In this document: one piece after another, positions 13,717 through 14,563 of the stretch
Numbering within the stretch: the stretch's first letter is position 1
Layout: every line of letters begins with the position of its first letter
Source of the DNA: CAYVOX01 sp964453035
GTDB taxonomy: Bacteria > Chloroflexota > Anaerolineae > Anaerolineales > Anaerolineaceae
Reading direction: 5' to 3'
DNA: 14,563 bases
Assembly: GCA_964453035.1 (NCBI GenBank)
Contig: CAYVOX010000079.1
Coordinates: 1-14,563, forward strand
Position numbers and translations under genes: made by a program
The notes under the pieces: generated by a model
Database searches by the model: none
What the model saw: only the letters and a program-made list of their open reading frames with translations
Told to the model about the DNA's origin: nothing

Positions 13717-14025
13717 TTAATCTTTTTTGGCGTCTGCGGAAGAGGAGGGTTTTTTCTCTTCGGTGGGTTTGGTTTCCGCGGGTTTGGAATCTGATGTGCT
13801 GGCAGCCGTTGGGGAGGTATCCTTGAGGCGCGATTGGCCCGAGGGTGAGCGGTGGTCGGTGGCGTAAAAACCAGAACCCTTGAAGACGATGCCCACAGGG
13901 GTATAAACCTTACGCAGGGCCTTTTTCTTGCACTCCGGGCACCACGTGAGGGGCAGGTCATCAAATTTTTGCGCCCGTTCAAACTGGACGCCGCAATTTT
14001 CGCACCGATAGGTATAAATCGGCAT
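13717..14025 (-). CDS. FmdB-family zinc ribbon protein
   Basis: Small protein of 102 residues. It starts with the FmdB signature MPIYTYRCENCG and has one zinc-ribbon-type Cys4 site (Cys8, Cys11, Cys29, Cys32; CxxC then CPEC). A short conserved stretch follows to about residue 57 (VGIVFKGSGFYATD). The remaining 40 residues are low-complexity, rich in Ser, Thr, Pro, Lys and Glu, and probably disordered. The family was first described as a putative regulator of the formamidase operon, but its role in most bacteria is unknown. The ATG at 14025 has an AGAGGTG site upstream. It has its own promoter and terminator, so it is monocistronic. A ZIP-type metal transporter lies upstream on the same strand. 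Confidence 0.93.
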   Translation of the reverse strand: MPIYTYRCENCGVQFERAQKFDDLPLTWCPECKKKALRKVYTPVGIVFKGSGFYATDHRSPSGQSRLKDTSPTAASTSDSKPAETKPTEEKKPSSSADAKKD

Positions 14026-14046
14026 TCAAACACCTCTTGCACAAAG

Positions 14047-14076
14047 ATGGGGCAATTATACGCCTTTTCGCCCCAT
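14047..14076. promoter_or_regulatory. Inverted repeat overlapping the FmdB-type promoter, possible operator
   Basis: ATGGGGC (14047-14053) and GCCCCAT (14070-14076) are perfect complements separated by 16 bp. They flank the -10 hexamer and reach the expected transcription start. Spacing centre to centre is 23 bp, about two helical turns, as expected for a dimeric repressor, but no regulator gene is in view. Confidence 0.4.
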
Positions 14077-14083
14077 ATTTTAA
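14055..14083 (-). promoter_or_regulatory. Sigma70-type promoter of the FmdB-type gene
   Basis: On the minus strand TTAAAA (14083 down to 14078) and a perfect TATAAT (14060 down to 14055) are separated by 17 bp. Transcription would begin near 14048, about 23 bases before the start codon. Confidence 0.72.
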
Positions 14084-14160
14084 GAGCAGTTTATTAGAAT
14101 TGCATAAACAAAGCTCAACCGATTCCCTTCCAACAGCAATGATGCTGGTAGCGGCGGCTT

Positions 14161-14563
14161 TTAGCCCAGAGCCACATCCAGGATCATCATCACCGTGAAG
14201 CCCAGCATGGTGCCGAAGGTGGCAATGTGGGTGTTCTTTTCCAGCTGAGATTCGGGCACCAGCTCTTCCACCACCACGTAAATCATGGCGCCGGCAGCAA
14301 ACGCCAGCGCATAAGGCAGGATGGAACGCATCACAATCACGGCAAAGGCGCCAATCACGCCAGCGATGGGTTCCACCAGGCCGGAAGCCTGTCCATACAG
14401 GAAGCTGTGCAGGCGGCTCATCCCATCACGGCGCAACGGGATGGATACGGCAGCCCCTTCCGGGAAGTTCTGCAGCCCGATGCCCAGCGCCAGCACCACC
14501 GCGCCTGCCAGCGAAGCACTGGGCAGCCCGGCAGCAACTGCGCCAAACGCCACGCCGACGGCT
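14161..14563 (-). CDS. ZIP-family metal transporter, C-terminal part (5' end outside the window)
   Basis: Membrane metal-ion permease, probably for Zn2+ or related divalent cations. The last 133 or so residues are visible. They include the metal-site helix GIGLQNFPEGAAVSIPLRR and the following conserved ASGLVEPIAGVIGA. A later helix is followed by EELVPESQLEKNTHIATFGTMLGF, the usual ZIP C-terminal pair of helices with a short extracellular end. The HNFPEG box reads QNFPEG, as in the GufA/ZupT-like bacterial branch. The stop TAA is at 14161-14163. The frame is open to the right edge, so the GTG at 14553 is an internal Val, not the start. No U-rich terminator is visible before the FmdB-type promoter. 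Confidence 0.9.
   Translation of the reverse strand, partial: AVGVAFGAVAAGLPSASLAGAVVLALGIGLQNFPEGAAVSIPLRRDGMSRLHSFLYGQASGLVEPIAGVIGAFAVIVMRSILPYALAFAAGAMIYVVVEELVPESQLEKNTHIATFGTMLGFTVMMILDVALG

Noticed and set aside
13629..14042. 137-codon minus-strand frame overlapping the FmdB-type gene in another phase
   Set aside because: It runs through the terminator hairpin, and the in-phase zinc ribbon with MPIYTYRCENCG is clearly the real gene.
14100..14160. Terminator of the ZIP transporter at the CAGCA/TGCTG inverted repeat (about 14134-14147)
   Set aside because: The stem is only 5 bp and no U-tract follows on the minus strand.

Overview
The window reads as a stretch of moderately GC-rich (by eye a little under 60 %) bacterial chromosome with ordinary housekeeping and metabolic genes. 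Nearly every gene lies on the minus strand; the only plus-strand gene is an aldo/keto reductase. Protein flavour (an Eis-like acetyltransferase, a COG2403 GTPase, an FmdB zinc ribbon, Obg with a C-terminal OCT domain) fits a free-living bacterium, possibly Chloroflexota/Anaerolineae. That placement is an impression from the protein sequences, not a demonstrated fact. No tRNA, rRNA, CRISPR array, phage gene or transposase was seen.

Layout in coordinate order. (1) 1-797: the N-terminal two thirds of a WecC-type UDP-N-acetylmannosamine dehydrogenase, running off the left edge. (2) 885-2929: a two-gene minus-strand unit, kduD (uronate/pectin catabolism) followed by an MFS transporter. It is divergent from the aldo/keto reductase (3077-4036), with 147 bp of shared control region. 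(3) 4037-4352: a tandem array of three copies of an 87-89 bp palindromic element. It sits between the convergent 3' ends of the reductase and nadD, and its repeat unit includes a copy of the reductase's last codons. (4) 4349-7614: COG2403 GTPase, obg and nadD, all minus, with obg and nadD overlapping. (5) 7726-9847: rpsT then argS, with a strong sigma70-type promoter before rpsT and two hairpins (one a clear intrinsic terminator) between the genes. (6) 9945-13612: a tight four-gene minus operon of Eis-like GNAT acetyltransferase, histidine phosphatase, nitroreductase and EamA/DMT transporter. It looks like a small-molecule modification and export cassette. (7) 13717-14025: a monocistronic FmdB-type zinc ribbon gene with a good promoter and a strong terminator. 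(8) 14161-14563: the C-terminal part of a ZIP-family metal transporter, running off the right edge.

The most unusual thing is the repeat array at 4016-4352. The element's two ends both read GTAG inward, so a gene running into it from either side can stop immediately. nadD uses such a TAG as its actual stop codon, and the reductase tail has been copied twice into the array. I saw no wholly new multi-gene system. Smaller points of interest are the UUG start of rpsT, possible attenuation between rpsT and argS, and an inverted repeat overlapping the fmdB-type promoter.
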